From: Novosphingobium sp. FKTRR1
GTDB lineage: Bacteria > Pseudomonadota > Alphaproteobacteria > Sphingomonadales > Sphingomonadaceae
Direction: 5' to 3'
Length of the DNA stretch: 54,151 nucleotides
NCBI RefSeq assembly: GCF_020404405.1
Contig: NZ_JAIZDA010000025.1
Span: forward strand, 1 to 54,151
The notes beneath the pieces were generated by a model that saw only the letters and a list, made by a program, of their open reading frames with translations, was not told the origin of the DNA and ran no database searches. Each line of letters begins with the position of its first letter. The stretch's first letter is position 1. A program made the position numbers and the translations under genes. This document shows positions 40,543-48,950 of this stretch, piece after piece.

Positions 40543-40722
40543 ATGGCCGTCCCCAAGCGTAAAACCTCGCCGTCACGTCGCGGCATGCGTCGCAGCCACG
40601 ATGCGCTGAAGGTGGAAGCATTCCACGAGTGCTCGAACTGTGGTGAACTGAAGCGCCCGCACAACCTGTGCACCGCTTGCGGTCACTACAATGGTCGCGA
40701 AGTCCTCGCCGTCGGCCTCTGA
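40543..40722 (+). CDS. rpmF: 50S ribosomal protein L32
   Basis: A 59-residue protein MAVPKRKTSPSRRGMRRSHD... with C30, C33, C43 and C46 in CSNC and CTAC pairs, the zinc-binding type of L32. It ends HYNGREVLAVGL, the standard bacterial ending. It is too short for a 60-residue cutoff but unmistakable. It lies 23 bases before plsX, the conserved rpmF-plsX-fabH order. A TATAGT hexamer at 40514-40519 could be its -10. The 232 bases upstream (40311-40542) hold no other gene. Confidence 0.97.
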   Translation: MAVPKRKTSPSRRGMRRSHDALKVEAFHECSNCGELKRPHNLCTACGHYNGREVLAVGL

Positions 40723-40745
40723 GCGCCTGAACGGGAGGCCGGTGC

Positions 40746-41840
40746 ATGTCTGATCTGCCGCGTATCGCCATTGATGCGATGGGCGGTGATGAAGGTGTGC
40801 CCATCATGGTCGAAGGCGCGGCGATTGCCCGCCGTCGCCATGAGAACTTGCGCTTCCTGCTGGTGGGGGACGAGGCACGAATCGCCGCCGTCCTTTCCGC
40901 GCATCCCGATCTGGCGCCTGCGGTCGAAGTACTGCACGCATCCGATACGGTTGCCGGTGACGAAAAACCGACTCAGGCCCTGCGCCGCGCCCGCACCACC
41001 TCGATGGGTCTTGCCATCGATGCGGTGAAGCAGGGTCGTGCCGGTGCCGCACTCAGCGCCGGCAACACGGGCGCCCTGATGGCCATGGCCAAAGTCGCGC
41101 TGCGCACGCTGCCCGGGATTGACCGGCCGGCGCTTGCGGCGTTGGTGCCGACATTGGGTGAGCACGACCTTGTCATGCTGGACCTTGGCGCCAACACCGA
41201 GTGCGATGCGCGCAATCTGGTGCAGTTCGCGATCATGGGCGCAGCCTATGCCCGGATCGTCAACGGGCTGGCCGCGCCGCGCGTGCGCCTGCTCAACATC
41301 GGCACCGAAGAGACCAAGGGCACCGACGACTTGCGCGATGCGGCCACGCAACTGCGCGAAGCGGCCGATCGCCTGGCCATGGAATTCGACGGCTTTACCG
41401 AAGCCGACAAGCTCAGCCGCGGCGATTTCGACGTGGCCGTGACCGATGGATTTTCGGGCAACATCGCGCTCAAGGCGATGGAAGGGGCCGCGCGATTCGT
41501 CGGCGACCTGTTGCGCCGCAGCTTTTCCAGTTCGCTGCGCTCGAAGTTCGGGTTTCTCATTTCGAAGCCTGCGACCGAGCTGCTCAAGCATCATCTCGAT
41601 CCCAACAATCACAACGGCGCGATCTTCCTTGGGTTGAACGGCGTCGTGGTCAAAAGTCACGGCAGCGCCTCGGCGCTTGGCGTGGCCCACGCGATCGAGA
41701 TCGCCGCGCGGCTGGTCGAAGAGAACCTGACCGAGCGGATCGCCGTCGACCTTGCCAATGTCGGCACTGGAACGATCCACAACTCTGGCCGCGTTGGAGG
41801 TCGACAGGTGCGCGAAACCGAGGCAGAGCCGGGCGCATGA
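40746..41840 (+). CDS. plsX: Phosphate acyltransferase PlsX
   Basis: The 364-residue enzyme makes acyl-phosphate from acyl-ACP for phospholipid synthesis. It begins DLPRIAIDAMGGDEGVPIMVEGA, where AIDAMGGD is the family signature. Later are AALSAGNTGALMAMAK, LLNIGTEETKGTD and DGFSGNIALKAMEG. GGGAGG lies eight bases before the ATG. Its stop overlaps the fabH start by four bases (ATGA), giving translational coupling in a fatty-acid/phospholipid operon. Confidence 0.97.
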   Translation: MSDLPRIAIDAMGGDEGVPIMVEGAAIARRRHENLRFLLVGDEARIAAVLSAHPDLAPAVEVLHASDTVAGDEKPTQALRRARTTSMGLAIDAVKQGRAGAALSAGNTGALMAMAKVALRTLPGIDRPALAALVPTLGEHDLVMLDLGANTECDARNLVQFAIMGAAYARIVNGLAAPRVRLLNIGTEETKGTDDLRDAATQLREAADRLAMEFDGFTEADKLSRGDFDVAVTDGFSGNIALKAMEGAARFVGDLLRRSFSSSLRSKFGFLISKPATELLKHHLDPNNHNGAIFLGLNGVVVKSHGSASALGVAHAIEIAARLVEENLTERIAVDLANVGTGTIHNSGRVGGRQVRETEAEPGA

Positions 41841-42814
41841 CTTTGCGTTCCGTGATTGTCGGCAGCGGCTCCGCCTTGCCCGTACGCGCCGTGACCAACG
41901 CCGAGCTGGCGCAGACGGTCGATACCTCCGACGAATGGATCGTCGAACGCTCCGGCATTCACGTGCGCTATATTGCGGGCGAAGGTGAAACCACTTCGAC
42001 GCTGGCGACCGATGCCGCACGGCGCGCGCTGGATGCCGCTGGCATCGATGCGGCGTCGATCGACCTGATCATCGTGGCCACCGCTACGCCCGATCAGACC
42101 TTTCCGGCTACTGCAACAATCGTGCAGCACAATCTGGGCTGCAACGGCGGCATCGCGTTCGATGTCGCGGCGGTTTGCTCGGGCTTCCTCTATGCGCTGA
42201 CCACCGCCGACGCGCTGCTGCGCGCGGGGCCGGCCAAGCGGGCGCTGGTGATCGGCGCCGAAACCTTCAGCCGCATCCTCGACTGGGAAGACCGCACAAC
42301 TTGTGTGCTGTTCGGCGACGGCGCTGGCGCATTGGTGCTTGAAGCGCGCGAGGTCGATGCCGCCGATCCTTCCGCACCCGGGATCATCGCCAGCCGGTTG
42401 CACGCCGATGGCCGCTACAACGACATGCTGTTCGTCGATGGCGGACCGTCCACAACCGGCACCGTCGGCAAGTTGCGGATGAAGGGGCGCGAGGTTTTCC
42501 GCCACGCGGTCACCAATCTGGCCACGGTGCTCGAAGAAGTCCTTGATGCATCAGGCCATGTCCCGGCCGATATCGACTGGGTCGTGCCGCATCAGGCCAA
42601 TATCCGTATCCTTGACGCGACCGCGCGCAAGCTTGGTCTGCCGCCTGAAAAGGTGGTCGTTACCGTCGATATCCACGCCAATACCAGCGCGGCATCGGTG
42701 CCGCTGGCCTATGACACGGCGGTTCGCGACGGGCGCATCCGGCCCGGCAATCTGGTGGTGCTTGAGGCGATGGGTGGTGGATTTACCTGGGGCGCCTGCA
42801 TCGCTCGGGTGTAA
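41837..42814 (+). CDS. fabH: 3-oxoacyl-ACP synthase III (KAS III)
   Basis: The 325-residue thiolase-fold enzyme condenses acetyl-CoA with malonyl-ACP to start fatty-acid chains. It has the catalytic triad Cys114 in AAVCSGFLYAL, His in WVVPHQANIRI and Asn in HANTSAASV. TSDEWIVERSGIHVRY is the substrate-entry region and MGGGFTWGACI the family end. The ATG at 41837 overlaps plsX by four bases; the frame extending from 41201 lies within plsX. Confidence 0.97.
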   Translation: MTLRSVIVGSGSALPVRAVTNAELAQTVDTSDEWIVERSGIHVRYIAGEGETTSTLATDAARRALDAAGIDAASIDLIIVATATPDQTFPATATIVQHNLGCNGGIAFDVAAVCSGFLYALTTADALLRAGPAKRALVIGAETFSRILDWEDRTTCVLFGDGAGALVLEAREVDAADPSAPGIIASRLHADGRYNDMLFVDGGPSTTGTVGKLRMKGREVFRHAVTNLATVLEEVLDASGHVPADIDWVVPHQANIRILDATARKLGLPPEKVVVTVDIHANTSAASVPLAYDTAVRDGRIRPGNLVVLEAMGGGFTWGACIARV

Positions 42815-42864
42815 ATGCGCAGTTGTCCCGAATTAAGACTGCCGAATTCCCTTTGACCCCAACA

Positions 42865-42912
42865 CATTGCCACAAGGCAATGCATTGCCTTGTGCAAAAT
42901 TCACGCTATCGT
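42865..42912 (+). promoter_or_regulatory. 24-base perfect palindrome and probable ihfA promoter
   Basis: CACAAGGCAATG (42871-42882) is followed directly by its reverse complement CATTGCCTTGTG (42883-42894), a perfect 24-base palindrome without spacer. A further CATTGCC at 42865-42871 can pair with GGCAATG at 42876-42882, so three arms alternate. TTGCCT (42885-42890), 16 bases, TATCGT (42907-42912) is a reasonable -35/-10 for ihfA, with the palindrome covering the -35. A repressor site is the simplest reading; the protein is not known. Confidence 0.6.
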
Positions 42913-42951
42913 GTTCGATGGGGTTTGATCAGTTTTGGGGGAAAGCAAGGG

Positions 42952-43251
42952 ATGCGATCCGTAGGCACTTTGACGCGGGCCGATCTGGCCGAGAGCATCA
43001 ACCGTCGCGTGGGACTTTCTCGCGCAGAGTCACTCAGTCTGGTCGAGGCGATACTCGATCAGATGGGGGACGCGCTGGCAGAGGGTGAAAACGTCAAGAT
43101 TTCGGGCTTCGGCACATTCGTGCTGCGCGACAAGGCAGAGCGCGTGGGTCGCAATCCCAAGACCGGCGTGGAAGTGCCGATCACCCCGCGTCGGGTGCTG
43201 ACCTTCCGCGCCAGCCAGATGCTGAAGGATCGCATCTGCGACGTCGAATGA
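42952..43251 (+). CDS. ihfA: Integration host factor alpha subunit
   Basis: The 99-residue DNA-bending protein has the HU/IHF fold: LTRADLAESINRRVGLSRAES, then VKISGFGTFVLRDKAERVGRNPKTGVEVPITPRRVLTFRAS, containing GRNPKTG and the beta-arm typical of IHF alpha. It dimerises with IHF beta. The ATG at 42952 is the family start; a longer frame from 42823 would cross the palindrome. It lies 137 bases after fabH and 10 before the MerR gene. Confidence 0.95.
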   Translation: MRSVGTLTRADLAESINRRVGLSRAESLSLVEAILDQMGDALAEGENVKISGFGTFVLRDKAERVGRNPKTGVEVPITPRRVLTFRASQMLKDRICDVE

Positions 43252-43261
43252 GCCATAGCGG

Positions 43262-43729
43262 ATGAGTGCGCGCGACTCCGCCGGATCGCCCGGTCTCGGC
43301 AAGGAGCCGGCAGCGCTGCGCACCATCGGCGATGTTTCCCGCGCTTTGGGCGTTAAGGCCCACGTCCTGCGCTATTGGGAAGAGCAGTTCCCGATGCTGC
43401 GCCCACTGACCCGCGCGGGTGGGCGTCGCTACTACCGCGCCGACGACGTTGCGCTGATTGCCGAGATCGACCGTCTGCTGCACCGCGAGGGTTACACCAT
43501 TCGCGGTGCGCGGCAATTGCTGCAGCAAAGGGCCAGCCGCAAGATGCGCAAGGCGGCACTGGTGGAAGCCAACGTCGACCAAATGGATGCGGCTGCCGAA
43601 TCGCCGAATGAGGCGGCGAGGCCCACCGAATCGACCGAGCAGCAGATCGTTGCCGCCGTGCTCGTGCTGCGCAGCGAACTTGCTGCGATCAGGGGCCGTC
43701 TGGCGACCGCGCTTGCTGCCGACCTGTGA
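43262..43729 (+). CDS. MerR-family transcriptional regulator
   Basis: The 155-residue protein has an N-terminal MerR winged helix (IGDVSRALGVKAHVLRYWEEQFPMLRP, pieces), RYYRADDVALIAEIDRLLHREGYTIRGARQLL and a C-terminal coiled-coil region. The effector-binding domain is absent or reduced and no metal cysteines are present. This is the MerR-type gene that regularly follows ihfA in alphaproteobacteria; its targets are unknown. Its stop overlaps the next gene's GTG start. Confidence 0.9.
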   Translation: MSARDSAGSPGLGKEPAALRTIGDVSRALGVKAHVLRYWEEQFPMLRPLTRAGGRRYYRADDVALIAEIDRLLHREGYTIRGARQLLQQRASRKMRKAALVEANVDQMDAAAESPNEAARPTESTEQQIVAAVLVLRSELAAIRGRLATALAADL

Positions 43730-44286
43730 CGCGTTTTGATTTTCAGCCGAGTCTCACCGACGGGCTTGTCACCTTGCGGCCGCTGCAGGCAGAGGACTGG
43801 GCATCGCTCCATGCCGTTGCGCGTGATCCGGCCATCTGGGCAAGCCATCCTGCACGCGAGCGATGGCGCGAACCCATGTTCCGCCGCTTTTTCGACGATT
43901 GTCTTGCCAGTGGCGCAACACTGGTGATCGAGGATGCCTTGAACGGTGAAGTTCTCGGGTCATCGCGGTTCGACACCGAGCGGGCTGGCGACGGAGAGAT
44001 CGAGATAGGCTGGACTTTCCTGTCGCGCAGCCGCTGGGGCGGTACGACCAATGCCGCCGTGAAGCGGTTGATGATCGGGCATGCGCTGGCGACGTTCGAG
44101 CGCGTCATCTTCCTGATCGCGGCAAGCAACAGCCGGTCGCGGCGCGCACTCGAAAAGATTGGTGGCGCATTGCTGCCACGCCATTTTGATGCGTCGATTG
44201 ATGGCCAAGCGATCCGCCACGTGATCTATGGCATTGACCGTGCAAGCTTTGCCAACGGTCCGCTTCAGGCATTGCCGATCGTATAA
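43726..44286 (+). CDS. GNAT-family N-acetyltransferase
   Basis: The 186-residue protein resembles RimJ/RimL-like acetyltransferases: VTLRPLQAEDWASLHAVARDP at the start, GEIEIGWTFLSRSRWGG (the strand 4 region that binds acetyl-CoA), and FERVIFLIAASNSRSRRALEKIGG. Substrate unknown. The GTG start overlaps the MerR-gene stop (GTGA), giving coupling. It converges with the phosphatase gene eight bases away. Confidence 0.87.
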   Translation: MTRFDFQPSLTDGLVTLRPLQAEDWASLHAVARDPAIWASHPARERWREPMFRRFFDDCLASGATLVIEDALNGEVLGSSRFDTERAGDGEIEIGWTFLSRSRWGGTTNAAVKRLMIGHALATFERVIFLIAASNSRSRRALEKIGGALLPRHFDASIDGQAIRHVIYGIDRASFANGPLQALPIV

Positions 44287-44294
44287 GGCCCCGC

Positions 44295-44840
44295 TCAATC
44301 CGGCAGTTGCGGGCCCAGCGTGGGGTCCAGATCGCGTGGGCGGGTGAGCGATATCAGGCGGGCGCTGCCTTCGGCAAGGTCTGCCCAGCGCTCGATGTCG
44401 GCTTCCAGCAACGCGAACGTGGCGGTGGGGAACTTTTGCTCCACGATATCGCGCAAGGGGCTGGTGCCATCGTCGGGCACAAGGTCGAAGATCAGGTCTT
44501 CCAGCCCGGGGTTGTGGCCGATCATCAGCACGCTGGCAGGATCGCCTTCGACTTCGCGCAGCAAGTCGAGCAATGTGGCTGAACTTGCCAGATAGATGCG
44601 GCGGTCCCATTCCACGGGGAAGCCGCGACCGTAAGCCTTCGTGGCCACCTCGATCGTTTCGGCGACCCGTACGGCTGGTGAGGCGATGATGTGTTCGAAG
44701 GTCCAGCCTTGTTCGCGCACGAAGCGGCCCATGGCAGCGGCGCCGCGTTGGCCGCGTGCATTGAGCGGACGGTCGAAGTCGCGGGCGCGCGCATCGCTCC
44801 AGTCAGACTTGGCATGGCGGAACAGGGCGAGGGTTTTCAC
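44295..44840 (-). CDS. SixA-like histidine phosphatase
   Basis: The 181-residue protein begins KTLALFRHAKSDWSDARARDF, with the catalytic RHA motif (R8, H9) of the histidine phosphatase superfamily, and later has MIGHNPGLEDL with the second His. This is the SixA-like small branch, which in E. coli acts on a phosphohistidine of signalling proteins; the target here is unknown. Its ATG overlaps the helicase stop by four bases, so the two are translationally coupled. Confidence 0.85.
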   Translation of the reverse strand: MKTLALFRHAKSDWSDARARDFDRPLNARGQRGAAAMGRFVREQGWTFEHIIASPAVRVAETIEVATKAYGRGFPVEWDRRIYLASSATLLDLLREVEGDPASVLMIGHNPGLEDLIFDLVPDDGTSPLRDIVEQKFPTATFALLEADIERWADLAEGSARLISLTRPRDLDPTLGPQLPD

Positions 44841-47506
44841 CGGATGCTCTCGTCTTGGGGGCGTTCGTCCGGCAGGACCACGGGGCTTGCCGCCGCGCCA
44901 GCAGAAACACTGGCCGCGATGGTTTGTAAAGCCACATCCAGCGTTACCCGGCGCACCGGCGTCCCTTGCGGAAAGGCGCTGAGCAGGCGCGAGGGGAACG
45001 CGGCGGACAGTACGACGAAGTGCCCCCGATCATCGGCTGAGCGGATCAGCCGTCCGAATGCCTGCGCCAGCCGCGCGCGGATAATGCGGTCGTCCAGTGC
45101 CTGTCCGCTACCGCCGCCCGCTGCCTGTGCCGCGAGCCGCCGCGCGCGGTGCAGGATCGACGGCTTGGGCCAGGGCACTTGCTCCATCACCACCAGCCGC
45201 AGCGAATCGCCCGGTACGTCCACCCCGTCGCGCAAGGCATCGGTGCCGAGCAATGAGGCGCGCGGATCGTCGCGGAAGATGTCGACCAGTGTGCCGGTGT
45301 CGATGGGATCGACGTGCTGGGCATACAGCGGCAGCCCTTCGCGCGCCAATCGGTCGGCGATCCGGCCATAGACCGCGCGCAACCGGCGGATGGCGGTGAA
45401 CAGCCCGAGTGCACCGCCGCCCGCCGCCGCGATCAGCCGGGCATAAGCCGCCGCCAGCGCGCCGATATCGCCCTTGGGCACGTCGGTGACGATCAGCACT
45501 TCGGCCTGACGCGCAAAGTCGAATGGGCTTTCGGCCGAGAACAGTCGGGGCGCGACTTCGAGATACTGGACACCGCTGCGCCCGATCGCGCCGTCCCAGT
45601 CGGGGCCATCGGGGCTCGATCGGTCGCACAAGGTGGCGCTGGTCAACATCACCCCGTGCGCCGGGGCCAGCACGGTTTCGGCAAAGGGCTTCATCGGATC
45701 GAGGAAGTGCCGGTGCAGCGCCACGTCCCATTCGCGCCCCTCGGATCGTTCCAGCGCCAGCCAGTCGACGTAATCGGCATCGGCCGGGCCGCCCAGCCGC
45801 GCAAGCAGGCGCTCCCAGCTTGCCACCAGATCGCAACGCCACTGGATGGCGCTGCGCGCGCCTTCGATCCGCGCACGCGCCGGACCGTCGAGCCAGTCGG
45901 GGCCATCTTCAACCAAAGCCTCGAGCCGCAGCCCCAGCTTGACCAGCGGGCGGCGCAAGTCGGCCAGCGCCTCTTGCGCCCGGCCCGCTGCCTCGATGTA
46001 TGGTCCGTCGAGCAGCGCGATCTCGGTTTCCAAGCCATAGCCCGCTTCCTGACCGCCGCTTTCATCGCGTGACAGCACCAGCGCACGCGTGGCAGCGAGC
46101 AGTTCCTCGACCGGCCCAAGCGGATTGCCCTCGATCACGCGCGCCAGCCAGCCTTCGCCGGGCAGGGCCTCGGCGGCATCGCGCGCGGCGGTGATCGCTT
46201 CGCTGCCTTGATCGTCATAGCTGGCGACGTCGGCCAACCGTGCCGCCAGACCCCGGCGGCGCCCGCGCGACTTGCCCTCCGGTCCGATCACCCAGCGGCG
46301 CAACTCGATGGCCTCGGCCCCGCTCAACTCGGCGCTGAAGGTCGAATCGGCGGCGTCGAACACGTGATGCCCCTCGTCGAACACGATTCGGGTGGGCCGC
46401 TGTGCCACATCGCGCCCGCGCGCGGCATTGACCATCACCAGCGCGTGGTTGGCGATGACCAGTTCGGCGCTGGCAGAGGCGCGGGCGGCGCGTTCGATGA
46501 AGCATTTGCGGTAATGCGGGCACCCGGCATAGACGCATTCGCCGCGCTGGTCGGTCAGCGCGGCAATGCCGCGCTTGCGGAACAGCGTGCCCAGCCAGCC
46601 GGGCAGATCGCCGCCGATCATGTCGCCGTCCTGGCTATAGGCGGCCCAGCGTGCCACCAGTTGCGCCAGAATGGCGGCACGGCCCTGAAACCCGCCCTGC
46701 AGTGCATCTTCAAGGTTGAGCAGGCAAAGGTAGTTCTCGCGCCCCTTGCGCACCACCACGGTCGGCTTGCCATCGCGCAAGGGCGGGAACGCGCGGCGGC
46801 TTTCGTGGCGCAACTGGCGTTGCAACGCCTTGGTATATGTCGAAACCCAGACGGTGCCGCCCGATTGTTCGGCCCACAGCGCGGCGGGCGCCAGATAGCC
46901 CAGCGTCTTGCCGGTGCCGGTGCCCGCCTGCGCCAGCAGCACGTGCGGCTGGCGTTGCGCCCGGCGCGGGGCAAACGTGGCGGCTGCATCGCGGGCATAG
47001 GCCTTTTGCGCCGGCCGTTCCTCCGCCCCGCTGCCGGTCAGTTGCGCCAGCCGCGCGGTGACCTGGGCATCGTCGAGCAGCACTTGCGCGGGTTGGGGGC
47101 GCTCGGGGGCCTCCTCCCATTCGGGCAGGCGCGAAAACAGCCAGCGTTCGGCCCGCTCGGGCTTGCGGATGCGCCCGGCGAGCAATCCTGCCCACGGCCA
47201 GCGCAGCCGCGCGAGCGCTTCCACCGCCATCCACGCGCCTTCGCGCTCGGCCCAGTCATCGGCCTGTGTCTTGGCGAGAAGGCGTTCGGCGGCGGCCTGC
47301 AGGAAGCCGGGCACGGCATCATCGGTGGCAGGCTCGGGCAGATCGAGCACGGCCGCCAGACCCTTGGGCGTAGGTACCACAAAGCGGGCAGGGTGGATAA
47401 AGGCGTAAAGTTCAAGCAGATCGAGCCCCGACAGATCGGGGTAGCCCAGCCGATTGGCCACCAGCGGCGCGTTGAGCATCAGCAGCGGCGTGTCGGCCGC
47501 TGCCAT
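44837..47506 (-). CDS. DinG/YoaA-like ATP-dependent DNA helicase (Rad3/XPD superfamily)
   Basis: The protein (889 residues from the ATG at 47506) is an XPD-type superfamily 2 helicase. It has Walker A AQAGTGTGKTLGYL, an iron-sulfur-type cysteine set in RGECVYAGCPHYRKCFIERA, the DEGH box VFDEGHHVFDAA and late motif QAFGRLIRSADDRG. Such enzymes unwind DNA with 5'-3' polarity in repair of stalled forks. An extra N-terminal domain of about 230 residues precedes the helicase core. The ATG at 47506 has GAGG five bases upstream; the frame to 47653 adds 49 residues without support. It is the first gene of a pair with the SixA-like phosphatase. Confidence 0.88.
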   Translation of the reverse strand: MAAADTPLLMLNAPLVANRLGYPDLSGLDLLELYAFIHPARFVVPTPKGLAAVLDLPEPATDDAVPGFLQAAAERLLAKTQADDWAEREGAWMAVEALARLRWPWAGLLAGRIRKPERAERWLFSRLPEWEEAPERPQPAQVLLDDAQVTARLAQLTGSGAEERPAQKAYARDAAATFAPRRAQRQPHVLLAQAGTGTGKTLGYLAPAALWAEQSGGTVWVSTYTKALQRQLRHESRRAFPPLRDGKPTVVVRKGRENYLCLLNLEDALQGGFQGRAAILAQLVARWAAYSQDGDMIGGDLPGWLGTLFRKRGIAALTDQRGECVYAGCPHYRKCFIERAARASASAELVIANHALVMVNAARGRDVAQRPTRIVFDEGHHVFDAADSTFSAELSGAEAIELRRWVIGPEGKSRGRRRGLAARLADVASYDDQGSEAITAARDAAEALPGEGWLARVIEGNPLGPVEELLAATRALVLSRDESGGQEAGYGLETEIALLDGPYIEAAGRAQEALADLRRPLVKLGLRLEALVEDGPDWLDGPARARIEGARSAIQWRCDLVASWERLLARLGGPADADYVDWLALERSEGREWDVALHRHFLDPMKPFAETVLAPAHGVMLTSATLCDRSSPDGPDWDGAIGRSGVQYLEVAPRLFSAESPFDFARQAEVLIVTDVPKGDIGALAAAYARLIAAAGGGALGLFTAIRRLRAVYGRIADRLAREGLPLYAQHVDPIDTGTLVDIFRDDPRASLLGTDALRDGVDVPGDSLRLVVMEQVPWPKPSILHRARRLAAQAAGGGSGQALDDRIIRARLAQAFGRLIRSADDRGHFVVLSAAFPSRLLSAFPQGTPVRRVTLDVALQTIAASVSAGAAASPVVLPDERPQDESIR

Positions 47507-47863
47507 GATCGCCTCTCCCTTGCCGACACCGCGGGTGCCGCGCGGATTGCGTAGCCAACAGCCGCTGTGGCTGGCGTGCAGAGCGGGAAGGTCGGCGGGA
47601 GACTCCATCACGCCTGCTCTGGCCCGGCCCGCGCGCAATGTAAACGCATGCAAGCAAACGCTTCAGGCCAGACCGGAGCGATCGCTGGGGCGGCCCTGCG
47701 GAAGCGGGTGCGCCACCCCGGATTAAGGGCCGCTTGCAAGAAAAACGTCATGAACGCCGCGCTAACGTTGATTTGCCCTGAAAAACTCTTTCGCCCAGCC
47801 GTCCTTGGCTTCGGGACATGTTTTCGGAGGTTTCCCGCTCCGGCCCATAGTGGAGAATGGGAC
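47507..47863. other. Divergent intergenic region between helicase and flagellin genes
   Basis: About 357 bases with no coding content I can support. It must hold the helicase and flagellin promoters. I looked for sigma-28 and sigma-54 sites before flagellin and found none convincing; an AGGGCCGCTTGC stretch at about 47725-47735 resembles -24/-12 elements only with the wrong spacing. An AT-richer leader (about 47755-47860) precedes the flagellin ribosome site. Confidence 0.4.
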
Positions 47864-48742
47864 ATGGCAGTCATCAATACCAACATCAACGCGGTTCGCG
47901 CGTCGAATGCCTCGAATACCGCCGCGCATATGGCCGGCATCGCGATGGAACGCCTCTCGACCGGCAAGCGCATCAACGGCGCCAAGGACGATGCGGCGGG
48001 CCTCGCCATTACCACCACCATGACCTCGCAGATCAAGGGCATGGGGCAGGGTATCCGCAACGCCAACGACGGCATCTCGTTCGCGCAGACCGCCGACGGT
48101 GCGCTGAACGAAGTGACCAACATGCTCCAGCGCATCCGCGAACTGGCGGTTCAGGGCAAGTCGGAGACGTATCAGCAGTCGGACCGCGACGCGATGCAGT
48201 CTGAAGTGGCCAACCTGACCAGCCAGATCAGCGAAGTGCTGGAAAAGACCAAGTTCAACGGGAACGCGCTGTTCACCGTGGTCGGCACAACGCCGGTTCC
48301 GGCGACCGACGACCGCGCCTTCTCGATCCAGACCGGCGCGGACACCAGCGATACGGTCAACCTGGTCAGCAAGGCGATCGACGGGTCCAAACTGTTCGGC
48401 ACCGGCGCAATCGTCTACGATGCGGCTTCGGCGACGCAGGCGCTTGACGTGTCCAATTCGGCCAATGCCGGCACCACGCTCGCCAACGTCGATGCCTCGC
48501 TCGATGCCATCAATGTGGCGCGCGCCTCGTTTGGTGCGGGTGAAAACCGGCTGGAATCGGTGATCAACAACCTCAACGACAACATCACCAACCTGTCGGA
48601 CGCGCGCAGCCGCATCCTCGATACCGATTATTCGGCCGAAACGACGCAAATGGCCAAGGCGCAGATCCTGGCACAGGCGTCGACCGCGATGATCGCGCAG
48701 GCCAACCAGGCCCAGCAGAACGTGCTGTCGCTGCTCAAGTGA
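47864..48742 (+). CDS. fliC: Flagellin
   Basis: The 292-residue flagellar filament protein begins MAVINTNINAVRASNASNT and has ERLSTGKRINGAKDDAAGLAI, the D0/D1 N-terminal signature. IRNANDGISFAQTADGALNEV follows, and it ends IQAQASTAMIAQANQAQQNVLSLLK (here ILAQASTAM..). The middle variable domain is very short. GGAG lies eight bases before the ATG. No other flagellar genes are in the window, so it lies away from the main cluster or is an extra flagellin. The symbol fla is also used in alphaproteobacteria. Confidence 0.95.
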   Translation: MAVINTNINAVRASNASNTAAHMAGIAMERLSTGKRINGAKDDAAGLAITTTMTSQIKGMGQGIRNANDGISFAQTADGALNEVTNMLQRIRELAVQGKSETYQQSDRDAMQSEVANLTSQISEVLEKTKFNGNALFTVVGTTPVPATDDRAFSIQTGADTSDTVNLVSKAIDGSKLFGTGAIVYDAASATQALDVSNSANAGTTLANVDASLDAINVARASFGAGENRLESVINNLNDNITNLSDARSRILDTDYSAETTQMAKAQILAQASTAMIAQANQAQQNVLSLLK

Positions 48743-48766
48743 TTGAAGGCCACGCCGCCTAGGTTA

Positions 48767-48790
48767 CTGGTCGGTCGCCAGCCCGACCAG
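48767..48790 (+). repeat. Hairpin 3' of flagellin
   Basis: CTGGTCGG (48767-48774) pairs with CCGACCAG (48783-48790) around an eight-base loop, 25 bases after the flagellin stop. Together with the terminator that follows it may stabilise the 3' end of a highly made mRNA. Confidence 0.5.
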
Positions 48791-48799
48791 CCTCCACGG

Positions 48800-48834
48800 A
48801 AATGCGGGGTCGCGATTGCGAGGCCCCGCATTTT
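48800..48834 (+). terminator. Rho-independent terminator of flagellin
   Basis: AATGCGGGG-TCGC pairs with GCGA-(GG)-CCCCGCATT around GATT and is followed by TTTT (48831-48834). It is about 60 bases beyond the flagellin stop and before the phosphoribosyltransferase gene. Confidence 0.8.
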
Positions 48835-48950
48835 CGGTGTCTGGCGTACCGCTGGCGGTGCAAGTCGTGCTCAGGGCCCAAGCATTTCCGTCGTTCCCAA
48901 CCCAAAAACACCCTTGCGGCCCCGCGTGTTTCCGCCTGTAAGCGCAGGCT

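Noticed and set aside
47690..47860. Sigma-54 or sigma-28 promoter for flagellin
   Set aside because: Candidate elements had wrong spacing or poor consensus match.
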